From NCBI GenBank assembly GCA_034435455.1, contig DAOTXL010000102.1, positions 57,866-121,865 on the forward strand: 64,000 nucleotides of DNA, in the 5' to 3' direction. Shown here piece after piece: positions 41,575-49,711 of the stretch. The notes below the pieces were generated by a model. It was not told the DNA's origin, searched no databases, and saw nothing but the letters and a program-made list of their open reading frames with translations. The DNA comes from DAOTXL01 sp034435455. GTDB taxonomy: Bacteria > Chloroflexota > Anaerolineae > JAAYZQ01. Position numbers and translations under genes: made by a program. Position 1 is the stretch's first letter; the number at the start of each line of letters is the position of its first letter.

Positions 41575-43035
41575 ATGACACAGGGCAGAAATTCACCACT
41601 CAAACCGGGCCGGCCCGGCAGAAGCGGCAAGGACCTTGGCATCTTGATCGTCGTCGGCCTGTTGGGCCTGGGCATTATGCTGGCCCTGATCTTTGTGGGC
41701 GTGGTCGTCATCCTGCGCCTGGCCTCCGGCCCGGAAGCCACTCCGACGCCGTGGGCCACCCTGCGGCCGACCTTTACAGCGGTGGCCCTGGCCACGACCG
41801 AGGTGCCGGAGCCAACGGCCACCCCGCTGCCGACCCCTGTTCTTACTACCACCCTGCCTCCACCGACCGAGGCAGTGCAACCCACCCCGCCTCCACCGAC
41901 CGACCTGCCCGCCACCGCCCCACCCCCAACCCCGCGCCCCTCTCCGCTGCCGGCCACCATGACCTCCCCCGACTTTGGCATCCAGGCGTTTCTGTGGTGG
42001 CAGCCAGAGATCGCCCACCGGGACCTGGGCCTGATCCGCGATGCCGGGTTCACCTGGGTGAAGCAGTGGTTCGCCTGGAGCGACATCGAAGGGGCGGGCA
42101 AGGGCAAATATGACTGGGAGACGACCGACCGCATTGTGGACCAGGTCCAGGAGTTCGGCCTGAAGCTGATCATCCGCGTGAGCGACGCCCCCGACTGGGC
42201 CGGCCCACCGCCGGGCAACAGCGACCATTTTGCGGCATTCCTCTCGGCCCTGGCCACCCGTTACCGGGGCCGCATCCAGGCCTACCAGGTGTGGAACGAG
42301 CCGAACCTGGCCCGGGAGTGGGGCAACAAGCCGCCCAACGCCCAGGAATATACCCAGATGTTGAAAAAGGCCTACCAGGCCATCAAAAAGGCCGATCCCA
42401 ACGCCCTGGTCATCAGCGCCGGCCTGGCCCCTACGACCGAACTGAGCCAGCGGGCCGTGCCCGACACCCGGTTTGTTCAGGCCATGTACGCCGCTGGCGC
42501 CAAAGGCTACTTTGATGCGCTAGGGGTCCACGGGGCCGGCTACAGAGCTCCCCCGGAAATGGACCCCGATCAGGTGGCCAACGATCCCAACTATTACAAC
42601 GTGGGTGACGTCAACTGCCCCGGCCCGGCCTGCCGCATCTACTGCTTCCGCCACGTCGAGGACCTGCGCCAGATCATGGTGGACAACGGCGACGCAAACA
42701 AACGGGTGGTGGTGCTGGAGTTCGGCTGGACCCGCGACGAGCGGACCAACAGCCCGTACTACTGGCACCGGGTGGCCGATCAGTTTGTGCAGGGGGAGTA
42801 TATGGTGCGCGCCTACCAGTACGCCAAAGCCCACTGGCAGCCCTGGATCGGCGTCATGAGCCTGATCTACATGCCCGACGTCAACTGGACCCAAAACGAC
42901 GAGCAGTTCTGGTGGTCGGTGATGGAGCCAAGCCAGATTGACGAACTGCGGCTCATGGCCCCCTACGTGATGCTATGCCAGTACCTCAACCAGGAACGGG
43001 GGCTGGGGCGCTGCCGCTATTCCCCGGAGCAATGA
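41575..43035 (+). CDS. Membrane-anchored GH39/GH5-like glycosidase
   Basis: 486-aa protein. Polar basic N-terminus, one membrane span (LGILIVVGLLGLGIMLALIF), a long Thr/Pro-rich linker, then a clan-A TIM barrel: FGIQAFLWWQPEIAHRDLGL, acid/base Glu in YQVWNEPNLAREWG, FDALGVHGAGY and nucleophile Glu in VVVLEFGWTRDE. The barrel is a paralogue of the last domain of the preceding gene, 70 nt upstream; a local duplication is likely. ATG 41575 gives a sensible anchor; longer starts run into the previous gene. Substrate not known. Confidence 0.8.
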   Translation: MTQGRNSPLKPGRPGRSGKDLGILIVVGLLGLGIMLALIFVGVVVILRLASGPEATPTPWATLRPTFTAVALATTEVPEPTATPLPTPVLTTTLPPPTEAVQPTPPPPTDLPATAPPPTPRPSPLPATMTSPDFGIQAFLWWQPEIAHRDLGLIRDAGFTWVKQWFAWSDIEGAGKGKYDWETTDRIVDQVQEFGLKLIIRVSDAPDWAGPPPGNSDHFAAFLSALATRYRGRIQAYQVWNEPNLAREWGNKPPNAQEYTQMLKKAYQAIKKADPNALVISAGLAPTTELSQRAVPDTRFVQAMYAAGAKGYFDALGVHGAGYRAPPEMDPDQVANDPNYYNVGDVNCPGPACRIYCFRHVEDLRQIMVDNGDANKRVVVLEFGWTRDERTNSPYYWHRVADQFVQGEYMVRAYQYAKAHWQPWIGVMSLIYMPDVNWTQNDEQFWWSVMEPSQIDELRLMAPYVMLCQYLNQERGLGRCRYSPEQ

Positions 43036-43071
43036 CCGGCGGCCCACCCTCCGGCATGGGCCAGGGGTCGT

Positions 43072-43770
43072 TCAATAGGTGCGCTGCCACTCCACCCAAT
43101 ACCAGCCGGCCGCGCCTGGATCGAACTGGACCACCGCCTGGGGGCTGACGGGGTTGCCGGCTGCATCCACGACGATCACGTACCAGTTGACCCGGTCCGC
43201 GCCGATGGGAATATCGTAATGGCCCAGGTCCACCCCTCCCTTGCTGGTTGCTTCCAGGGCCTGCCATTCATTATAGGCCCTCACCCGGACCCCTTCCAGC
43301 ATCTTGCCCGCCGCATCCCGGATTGTGCCGCCGATGTAACAACAGCCCGCCCGGCCGGCATCGGGGCGGGCACCGAGCAGCCGGAACTGGTAGGTCGGGG
43401 CCGGCACAGGGGTAGGCGGTGGCACGGCCGTCGGTTCGGCAGGAGGCGGTGAGGGAGGCTCAGGCGTGGGGAGTGAGGGGGGCTCAGTGGCCGGTAGCCC
43501 GGTAGGCGAGGGGGGCTCGGTGACACCGACCGACACCAGGGCCGTGAGGGTGGCCGTAATCCCCGGCGCTGGCGTCGGGAGGAGGACCGGCGTAGCTGTA
43601 GCCGTGGCCGTGGGCGGGCGCAGAGTTTTGACCGCGGCGGTGGTCGGCGCCGGGGTGGACTGGGCATGCAGCGCCTCCCGGCTGGATACAAAGCCGGTAT
43701 AGGCGACGTAAAAACCCAGAATCGCAATCAGCAGGACGATCAAAAAGCCAAAGGCATATCCCCTGTTCAT
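43072..43770 (-). CDS. Anchored protein with Thr/Pro linker and carboxypeptidase-regulatory-like domain
   Basis: 232-aa extracytoplasmic protein. One N-terminal anchor (FGFLIVLLIAILGFYVAYTGF), an extended Thr/Pro/Ser-rich linker of about 90 residues, then a beta-sandwich domain with GGTIRDAAGKMLEGVRVRAYNEW and WYVIVVDAAGNPVSPQAVVQF, as in CarboxypepD-regulatory or transthyretin-like domains. No catalytic motif. ATG 43770 lies only 7 nt after a TATAAT box, so the mRNA may be leaderless; ATG 43779 overlaps the -10 box and is rejected. Function may be surface binding or structural. Confidence 0.7.
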   Translation of the reverse strand: MNRGYAFGFLIVLLIAILGFYVAYTGFVSSREALHAQSTPAPTTAAVKTLRPPTATATATPVLLPTPAPGITATLTALVSVGVTEPPSPTGLPATEPPSLPTPEPPSPPPAEPTAVPPPTPVPAPTYQFRLLGARPDAGRAGCCYIGGTIRDAAGKMLEGVRVRAYNEWQALEATSKGGVDLGHYDIPIGADRVNWYVIVVDAAGNPVSPQAVVQFDPGAAGWYWVEWQRTY

Positions 43771-43777
43771 GGTCTGC

Positions 43778-43806
43778 ATTATACTCGAAAAGCGGGCAGG
43801 GAGCAA
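43778..43806 (-). promoter_or_regulatory. Promoter giving a leaderless mRNA
   Basis: TTGCTC, 17-bp spacer, TATAAT at 43783-43778; the start codon is 7 nt downstream, at the expected transcription start. Confidence 0.65.
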
Positions 43807-43870
43807 ACCCGTAACCGGTAACAAACCTGCCCGACGGCGGGTAGCGCACCGCCGATCGAGCCGGGCCAAT

Positions 43871-43899
43871 TTGCACTTTTCCGGCAAAAATGCTATACT
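43871..43899 (+). promoter_or_regulatory. tRNA-Val promoter
   Basis: TTGCAC, 17-bp spacer, TATACT, ending 12 nt before the tRNA. Confidence 0.75.
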
Positions 43900-43911
43900 T
43901 TAACCTGGATA

Positions 43912-43985
43912 GGGCGAGTAGCTCAGATGGCTAGAGCGCGTGTCTCACATACACGAGGGCAGGGGTTCGACTCCCTTCTCGCCCA
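43912..43985 (+). tRNA. tRNA-Val (anticodon CAC)
   Basis: Full cloverleaf: acceptor GGGCGAG paired with CTCGCCC, D arm GCTC...GAGC, anticodon stem CGTGT/ACACG with 7-nt loop CTCACAT (anticodon CAC at 43946-43948, reads GUG), T arm AGGGG TTCGACT CCCTT, discriminator A. The 3' CCA is only partly encoded (ACC then T), so CCA addition is enzymatic. Confidence 0.95.
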
Positions 43986-44110
43986 CCTTGGGGTCGGCTC
44001 ACCGTGGCCGCACCGGTTCGCAGAGCGGGGTGCGCGACCACGGTTTTTTATGCAACAGCCTGGCATTCTCCGTGGGGTGGAGACCATAGAGCAGCGGTGG
44101 AGGCGGTCCG

Positions 44111-45856
44111 TTGGCCAAAAAGCGGCTGAGACCGACCAGGGGCGATAGTCAGTGGAGTACCGACTGTGCCCTCTGCCTGGCACGGTGGGGGCTGTTTGTC
44201 TGTGTCCTGGTCATAGCCCTGCTCGATCCCAACCACTATCTTTCCTCTCTGAATCTGGCCCGCTTTCTGCTGATCTTTGGAGCTTACAACCTGACCATCA
44301 CCCTGCTTTTGGTTGTCCACCTGCTCTCCGGAGCCATCCCCTTCTTTACCCTGATCGCCGACACCGCAGCCACGATCGCCCTCCTGGCCCTGTCGGGCGG
44401 GCCCGAAAGCCCCTTTTTTTTCTTCCCCCTTTTCCCCATCCTGGTTGCCGCCCTGCGCTTTGACTGGCAGATCGGGCTGTTTACCGCCACGATCCCGGTC
44501 GCTACCCTTGTGCTCTATCAGGCGCTCACCTGGAAAGCGGACCAGGGGGCCATTTCGTTCTTCCAGGTCGGACTGCAAAGCCTGTTGTTCCTGTTGACGG
44601 GCGGGATAAGTGGGTTATTGGGCCCGGGGACCGCTTCCCTTGCACCGCGCCGAACCTCCGCCGCCGACGCGGAGCATTCGATCCTCCCGGACCGCTACCG
44701 GATGGTCCTCGAACTGGCTTCCAACCTGAGCGCCACCCTGAACTACGAACGGGTTCTGGAAACGATCCTGGAGATCAGCCGTTTCGGCTTTGACGAGCTG
44801 GGCCTGCGCGTGGGTGAGTCGGTCGGCCTGGTGCTGTTGTACGACAAGGATGGCTACCTGACGCCGGCCTCCCATCGCAACCTGGTGATCCGCGAGGATG
44901 AGACGCGACGGATCAAAGGGCGGTCCGGAATCCTGGAGACGGCCTTTGTTTCGGCGGAGGCGATCATCGGGGGCCCCCCCTCGGCCGACCCGGAGCTGCG
45001 GGTTTTTGAATCGCTCAAGCCGTGCAAATCTATGATCTGTGTTCCGCTGCGCGCCGGCTTTGAGACCTATGGCGCCGTTCTGTTCGCCTCGGTCTGGCCC
45101 GACGCCTACACCGCGGAGCATGTAGAGTTGCTGACCATCTTTTGTAACCAGGCGACCATCGCCCTGCAGAACGCCAGCCTCTACAAGAGCCTGCAGGAAG
45201 AGCGCGACAAGCTCATTGACAAGGAAGAGCAGGCGCGGCGCAAGCTGGCCCGCGATCTCCATGACGGGCCAACCCAGGACCTGGCGGCCATCGCCATGCG
45301 CCTCAATTTTGCGCGCCTCCTGGTGGAACGCGATACGGCCCGGGCCAAAGCCGAACTGGCCCGGCTGGAGGATATGGCCCACCGCACCGTCAAAGAGATC
45401 CGCTCCATGCTCTTTACCCTCCGGCCCGTGATCCTCGAGACGGAAGGGCTGGTGGCCGCCCTGAACCAGTACGCCGATAACCTGCGCGAAAACGATGGCC
45501 TGCCGGTTACGGTAGACGCCGAACGCTTTGAAGACTGCCTGGACACCGACACCCAGGGGGTGGTGTTCGCCATCATCGAAGAAGCGGTCAATAACGCCAA
45601 GAAACATGCCCAGGCCACCCACATTTGGGTGCGGCTGGCAGTGCAGGGCGACATGTTCCTGGCGCAGGTGGCAGACAACGGCCGGGGCTTTGACGTGGAG
45701 GCCGTCGAGAGCAGCTACGGTTCACGGGGCAGCCTGGGGCTGATCAACCTCAAAGAGCGGGCGCAACTGGTGGGGGGCAACATCAGCATCGAATCGGCGC
45801 CGGGCCAGGGGACCAAAGTCACCCTCCTGGTGCCGATCAAAGAGGAGCCGATTTAG
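44111..45856 (+). CDS. NarL-type sensor histidine kinase with GAF domain
   Basis: 581-aa membrane sensor kinase. TTG start at 44111 follows GTGGAGGCGG. Five or six membrane spans fill residues 25-175, followed by a GAF domain (residues 200-360, e.g. FVSAEAIIGGPPSADPE, VPLRAGFETYGAVLFAS). The kinase is of the HisKA_3 type: QARRKLARDLHDGPTQDLAAIAM with the phosphorylated His in DLHDG, then HATPase motifs IIEEAVNNAKKHA, VADNGRGF and GSLGLINLKERA. No LuxR-type response regulator is adjacent, so the partner is encoded elsewhere. The signal could be a membrane property or ligand. Confidence 0.92.
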   Translation: MAKKRLRPTRGDSQWSTDCALCLARWGLFVCVLVIALLDPNHYLSSLNLARFLLIFGAYNLTITLLLVVHLLSGAIPFFTLIADTAATIALLALSGGPESPFFFFPLFPILVAALRFDWQIGLFTATIPVATLVLYQALTWKADQGAISFFQVGLQSLLFLLTGGISGLLGPGTASLAPRRTSAADAEHSILPDRYRMVLELASNLSATLNYERVLETILEISRFGFDELGLRVGESVGLVLLYDKDGYLTPASHRNLVIREDETRRIKGRSGILETAFVSAEAIIGGPPSADPELRVFESLKPCKSMICVPLRAGFETYGAVLFASVWPDAYTAEHVELLTIFCNQATIALQNASLYKSLQEERDKLIDKEEQARRKLARDLHDGPTQDLAAIAMRLNFARLLVERDTARAKAELARLEDMAHRTVKEIRSMLFTLRPVILETEGLVAALNQYADNLRENDGLPVTVDAERFEDCLDTDTQGVVFAIIEEAVNNAKKHAQATHIWVRLAVQGDMFLAQVADNGRGFDVEAVESSYGSRGSLGLINLKERAQLVGGNISIESAPGQGTKVTLLVPIKEEPI

Positions 45857-45862
45857 GATCGG

Positions 45863-46621
45863 ATGGCCTGCCGCGCAACCCTCCTGTTGTCGGCCTCTCC
45901 CTCCTCCTTGCTGTTCTGGGTCCTGGGTTCGGCCCTGGTGTACCTTCTGGGCAGCCACATGCTGTGGTGGCTCAGGACCACGCCCTTGGGACGCCTGACC
46001 GTTGGCCGTTGGCCGGTAGAGGTCGGGCGCTTTTGGTTCTTTCTGGGGGTCCCCTATCTGGCCCTGGGAGGCTGGCCGCTGCCCCCCTTCCACGGCCTGC
46101 TGTCGCCGGAAGACCTGGGGTTGGTCGGGTTGAACGCCCGCTGGCCGGTGACCCGCTGGCTGGAGGCGGCAGGCACAGGGGCGGGGCTGGGGTCGCTCGC
46201 GGCGCTGATCCTGGTCCTGGCCTGGACCAACGCCCGCCGGGGAGCCGATCCTCCGCCGCTGCGTTTCCCCCCTCGGCCCTGGTGGGCGCTGCTGGTGGAT
46301 GGGCTCTGCCTGGAAGCGCACTGGGCCTTTTACCGGGCGGCGCTGGCGCTGCTGCTGGGCAGTGTCTATTGGGGTGTGTTCCTGGGGCTGGGCCTGGTCT
46401 ATCTGGAGTGGGGGCTGAACCCCTGGTGGCGGCAGGGATGGCGCTCGAACGGTGCGGTGGGCGGGCAGTGGCTGCGGGCGGCGCTGGCCCTGGTCGCGGC
46501 CCTGTTGTTCCTCCTGACGCACAACCTGTGGGTCTGCCTGGCCATCCACTGGGCGGTAGAGCAGCTCTTCTGGCCATTGGGGCGTGAACGGAGCCGGGGT
46601 TCCAGGTGCCGGGCACGTTAG
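45863..46621 (+). CDS. Predicted polytopic membrane protein
   Basis: 252-aa membrane protein I do not recognise. About six hydrophobic spans: SLLFWVLGSALVYLLGSHML, FWFFLGVPYLALGGW, LGSLAALILVLAW, YRAALALLLGSVYWGVFLGLGLVYL, LALVAALLFLLTHNLWVCLAIHW. The last span with THNLWVCLAIHW recalls the end of CPBP-type proteases, but their Glu-Glu and other motifs are not seen. Six nt after the histidine kinase gene and likely co-transcribed. The C-terminus is read through a variant of the dispersed palindrome (46604-46618), which may have extended the ORF. Confidence 0.6.
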   Translation: MACRATLLLSASPSSLLFWVLGSALVYLLGSHMLWWLRTTPLGRLTVGRWPVEVGRFWFFLGVPYLALGGWPLPPFHGLLSPEDLGLVGLNARWPVTRWLEAAGTGAGLGSLAALILVLAWTNARRGADPPPLRFPPRPWWALLVDGLCLEAHWAFYRAALALLLGSVYWGVFLGLGLVYLEWGLNPWWRQGWRSNGAVGGQWLRAALALVAALLFLLTHNLWVCLAIHWAVEQLFWPLGRERSRGSRCRAR

Positions 46622-46652
46622 CCGGGCACTCTTTCCACAACCGGACCTTTTT

Positions 46653-46681
46653 TTGCCTGTGCCGTATCTCTGTGCTATAAT
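46653..46681 (+). promoter_or_regulatory. Promoter of the gdhA leader
   Basis: TTGCCT, 17-bp spacer, TATAAT. Predicted start near 46688, about 177 nt before gdhA. Confidence 0.75.
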
Positions 46682-46687
46682 TTGCCC

Positions 46688-46774
46688 ACAATTTAGAATT
46701 GCAGCGTGGCAATTCCTTGATGCAAGGTATACCCGCGCGCATAAGGAGGTGGACAGTTCGGGTATATTTTTTTT
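46688..46774 (+). ncRNA. Structured leader RNA or small RNA before gdhA
   Basis: Three stem-loops lie back to back: AATTGC/GCAATT (46697-46714), CCTTG/CAAGG (46715-46727) and TATACCCG/CGGGTATA (46728-46766). The last is followed by eight T (46767-46774), as in an intrinsic terminator. The loop of the third hairpin contains AAGGAGGTGG, a Shine-Dalgarno-like block. A further hairpin (CGAGG...CCTCG enclosing AAGGCG...CGCCTT) follows before the gdhA SD. This could be a transcription attenuator or riboswitch controlling gdhA, or an independent RNA of about 87 nt. I do not recognise a known riboswitch consensus. Confidence 0.5.
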
Positions 46775-46864
46775 AAGATCGGACGAGGCGTTTGTAGTAA
46801 GGCGCCGGGCTTTCGCCTTTCCTCGCAAGAGCCCATTCAAACCCAAAGATAAAGGAGAGAAGGA

Positions 46865-48121
46865 ATGAGTGAGTTAAATCCTTTCAAGATTGCACAGGCG
46901 CAACTGGATGAGGCGGCCAGGATTATGAGTCTGGAACCGGCAGTTCACGAGCTGCTGCGCTGGCCGCTGCGCGAGTTCCACGTCACGATGCCGGTGCGGA
47001 TGGACGACGGGACGGTCAAGGTTTTCCACGGTTTCCGCGTCCAGTACAACGACGCCCGCGGCCCGACCAAGGGCGGCATCCGCTTCCACCCCGACGAGAC
47101 GATTGATACCGTCCGCGCGTTGGCGGCTTGGATGACCTGGAAGACGGCGGTGGTGGACATCCCCCTGGGGGGCGGCAAGGGGGGCATTATCTGCAACCCG
47201 AAAGAGATGTCGGCAGCGGAGTTGGAGCGCCTCAGCCGGGCCTATATCCGCGCCATCGGCCACTATATCGGCGAAGAGGTAGACGTGCCGGCCCCCGACG
47301 TGTACACCTCGCCCCAGATCATGGCCTGGATGATGGACGAGTACGCCGTCATGCGCGGCTACAACGTGCCGGGCGTGATCACCGGCAAACCGCTGCCGCT
47401 GGGTGGCTCGGCCGGACGCGGTGATGCCACGGCCAGGGGGGGCATGTACACCATCCGCGAGGCGGCCAAGGTGCTGGACATTGACCTGAGCAAGGCCACC
47501 GTGGCCGTCCAGGGCTACGGCAATGCCGGGCAGTTTGCCCACCGGCTCATCACCAGCATGTTCGGCTCCAAAGTGGTGGCCGTGTCCGACTCCAGGGGCG
47601 GGGTCTACTGCCCCGAGGGCCTGGACTTTGAGGCCACGCTGGCCTGGAAGAACGCCAGGGGCACCGTGGCCACCTACCGCTGCTGCGATGCCTGCCAGCC
47701 GGTCAGCAACGAAGCGTTGCTGGAGCTGGAGGTGGATGTGCTCATCCCGGCGGCCCTGGAAAACCAGATCGGCCCCTGGAATGCAGGGAACATCAAGGCC
47801 AAGATCGTCGCCGAGTTGGCCAACGGCCCCACCACGCCCGAAGCCGACGAAATCCTGTTCAAAAACGGCGTCTACGTCATCCCTGACTTTTTGTGCAATG
47901 CCGGCGGGGTGACGGTATCCTATTTTGAGCAGGTGCAGAACGCCTACGACTATTACTGGGAAGCCGCTGAGGTCTATGAAAAGTTGGATAAAAAGATGAC
48001 GGCGGCCTTCCATGCCGTGCACCAAACGGCCCAGAAGTATGGCGTCCACAACCGCATGGGGGCCTACATCGTGTCGGTGGCCCGCGTGGCCGAGGCGATG
48101 AAGTTGCGGGGCTGGGTGTAG
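46865..48121 (+). CDS. gdhA: Glu/Leu/Phe/Val-family glutamate dehydrogenase
   Basis: 418-aa hexameric-type amino acid dehydrogenase, most likely glutamate dehydrogenase, linking 2-oxoglutarate plus ammonia and glutamate. Conserved points: FRVQYNDARGPTKGGIRFHP, catalytic Lys region IPLGGGKGGI, PAPDVYTSPQIMAWMMDEY, TGKPLPLGGSAGR, the nucleotide-binding VAVQGYGNAGQFAHRL and VIPDFLCNAGGVTVSYFEQVQN. ATG 46865 has AAAGGAGAGAAGG. It stands behind a long leader with a terminator-like hairpin, implying conditional expression. A leucine dehydrogenase role is less likely given length and motifs. Confidence 0.93.
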   Translation: MSELNPFKIAQAQLDEAARIMSLEPAVHELLRWPLREFHVTMPVRMDDGTVKVFHGFRVQYNDARGPTKGGIRFHPDETIDTVRALAAWMTWKTAVVDIPLGGGKGGIICNPKEMSAAELERLSRAYIRAIGHYIGEEVDVPAPDVYTSPQIMAWMMDEYAVMRGYNVPGVITGKPLPLGGSAGRGDATARGGMYTIREAAKVLDIDLSKATVAVQGYGNAGQFAHRLITSMFGSKVVAVSDSRGGVYCPEGLDFEATLAWKNARGTVATYRCCDACQPVSNEALLELEVDVLIPAALENQIGPWNAGNIKAKIVAELANGPTTPEADEILFKNGVYVIPDFLCNAGGVTVSYFEQVQNAYDYYWEAAEVYEKLDKKMTAAFHAVHQTAQKYGVHNRMGAYIVSVARVAEAMKLRGWV

Positions 48122-48150
48122 CCACGAACGGCGAACGGCCAGGTGCCTAT

Positions 48151-48173
48151 CCGAAAAATCGGTAGGGCAGGCT
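48151..48173 (+). repeat. 23-bp dispersed repeat, copy 2
   Basis: Matches 17575-17597 at 22 of 23 positions, just after gdhA. Confidence 0.6.
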
Positions 48174-48243
48174 TTCCAGCCGGCCCCGACGGCCTGGAAA
48201 GGCCGTCCGGCACCCACTTTCGGACAGGTTCGAAATCAAAAAC

Positions 48244-48268
48244 GGGCGCGGGGTCAAGCCTCGCGCCC
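48244..48268 (-). terminator. Intrinsic terminator of the M23 peptidase gene
   Basis: GGGCGCGAGG, 5-nt loop, CCCCGCGCCC with one mismatch on the minus strand, followed by GTTTTTG. It may also stop gdhA transcription from the other side. Confidence 0.75.
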
Positions 48269-48288
48269 ATTGTTTATGGTCAGGCAGG

Positions 48289-49539
48289 TTACGGCAGGAA
48301 ACTCAGCGGGTTACGCCGCGCCCCGTCCTGGATCACCTCAAAGTGAAGGTGCGGCCCTGTGGAGCGGCCGGTGCTGCCCATCGTCCCGATCTTTTGATTC
48401 TTTTTGACGCTATCGCCGGCTTTGACCAGAATGGTCTGCAGGTGGGCATAGCGCGTCAGGTAGCCGTTGCCGTGGTCAATCACCACCTGGTTGCCATAGC
48501 CGTAGGTGTCCCGGCCGGCCATGAGCACATACCCATCATCGGCCGCGTAGATGGGAGTCCCGGTGCGATTGGCGATGTCAATGCCCAGGTGTCCACTCCA
48601 GTAGCGCTGGCTGAGGTAGCCCTGGGTCGGCCAGGCAAACTTGCCAGAGCCCTTGAGGGCATCCTTGGGGGCATGGCCGACGATGGTCATCGGATAATAG
48701 TTCTGCTGGGGCACGACGATCTGCTTCCGGCCATCGGGGATGACCAGCTTTTGACCAGGCTGTAGCAGATAGGGTTCGCTGAGGCCGTTGAGGGCAAAGG
48801 AGGTGATCTTGTCCACCGTCGTCTGATAGGTCTTGGCCAGTTTTTCCACCGTATCGCCCCGCTGGACGGTGTGGTAGACCCCATCTACCGGCAGGATGAT
48901 GAGCACCTGGCCCACGTGCAACAGGTCCGGCGATTTTTCCAGCGCCGGGTTGGCCCACAGGATCGTCTCCGGCTTTAGCCCAAAGCCCTGGGCAATGGCC
49001 CACACGTTGTCGTTGGCCTGGACGGTGTAGGTGATGATCTCCATCCGGTCGCGGTCGGGGATGGTGGTGTGCGGCACCGGAGCCTGGAACAGGGTCGAGC
49101 TGTTGTTGATCCCCCGGTTCCCCCCGCGAGAGGCCGTCTGGGTGGTGACGGTATGGGTACCCAATTCGGGCGCCGGAGTGGGTGTGGGCAGGAGAAAATC
49201 GATCTGGGGCAGGCTGGCCTGGCTGATGCTGACCACGCCGATAGCCAGCAAGAACACAACCAGATGGAGGGCCAGCCGGTTGATCTGGGGACCCTCGCCC
49301 AGGCCGGCCCATACCCGCCTCAAAACCCCGGCGAGGTGTGCCTGGGATAAGACCTGGCGCATCAGGCCACCGAAAAGAGGCCCGCTGCTCTTCAGGATTC
49401 GCGCCCCCCTTGTCCCTGGCAGGTTGCGGAGCCTTGCTTCAACCTGGCCCTTCAGCGAGGCCAACCGGTGGCAGCCTCTGGCCCAGATCGTCGCCGACGC
49501 CGCCTCCCGCGCAGGGAATCCGGTTTGCGACTCGATCAT
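48289..49539 (-). CDS. M23 peptidase with two LysM domains
   Basis: 416-aa cell-wall endopeptidase. ATG 49539 gives a cytoplasmic N-terminus and one membrane anchor (LALHLVVFLLAIGVVSISQA). A Thr/Pro linker precedes two LysM peptidoglycan-binding modules (YTVQANDNVWAIAQGFGLKPETILWAN; YHTVQRGDTVEKLAKTYQTTVDKI). The C-terminal peptidase M23 domain has the zinc ligands: WSGHLGIDIAN (His and Asp) and PHLHFEV (HxH), with the intermediate RYAHLQ. Cleaves peptide crosslinks of peptidoglycan. Not in an operon; own promoter. Confidence 0.92.
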   Translation of the reverse strand: MIESQTGFPAREAASATIWARGCHRLASLKGQVEARLRNLPGTRGARILKSSGPLFGGLMRQVLSQAHLAGVLRRVWAGLGEGPQINRLALHLVVFLLAIGVVSISQASLPQIDFLLPTPTPAPELGTHTVTTQTASRGGNRGINNSSTLFQAPVPHTTIPDRDRMEIITYTVQANDNVWAIAQGFGLKPETILWANPALEKSPDLLHVGQVLIILPVDGVYHTVQRGDTVEKLAKTYQTTVDKITSFALNGLSEPYLLQPGQKLVIPDGRKQIVVPQQNYYPMTIVGHAPKDALKGSGKFAWPTQGYLSQRYWSGHLGIDIANRTGTPIYAADDGYVLMAGRDTYGYGNQVVIDHGNGYLTRYAHLQTILVKAGDSVKKNQKIGTMGSTGRSTGPHLHFEVIQDGARRNPLSFLP

Positions 49540-49588
49540 GCCTCCACTCCGAAAAGGTTGCGCCGCCCATACGGCCGCGACAAGGTTC

Positions 49589-49617
49589 AGTATACCACAG
49601 CAGGGGAGAATTGCCAA
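49589..49617 (-). promoter_or_regulatory. M23 peptidase promoter
   Basis: TTGGCA, 17-bp spacer, TATACT. Confidence 0.75.
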
Positions 49618-49711
49618 ATCTGGCCCTGGCAGGTGTGGCAGGGACGGCTGAGGCCCAGAGAGGGCTCCCGCTCTCTGTGTCTCTGCGGTTCCGACAGAGG
49701 TTTTTCTGTGC

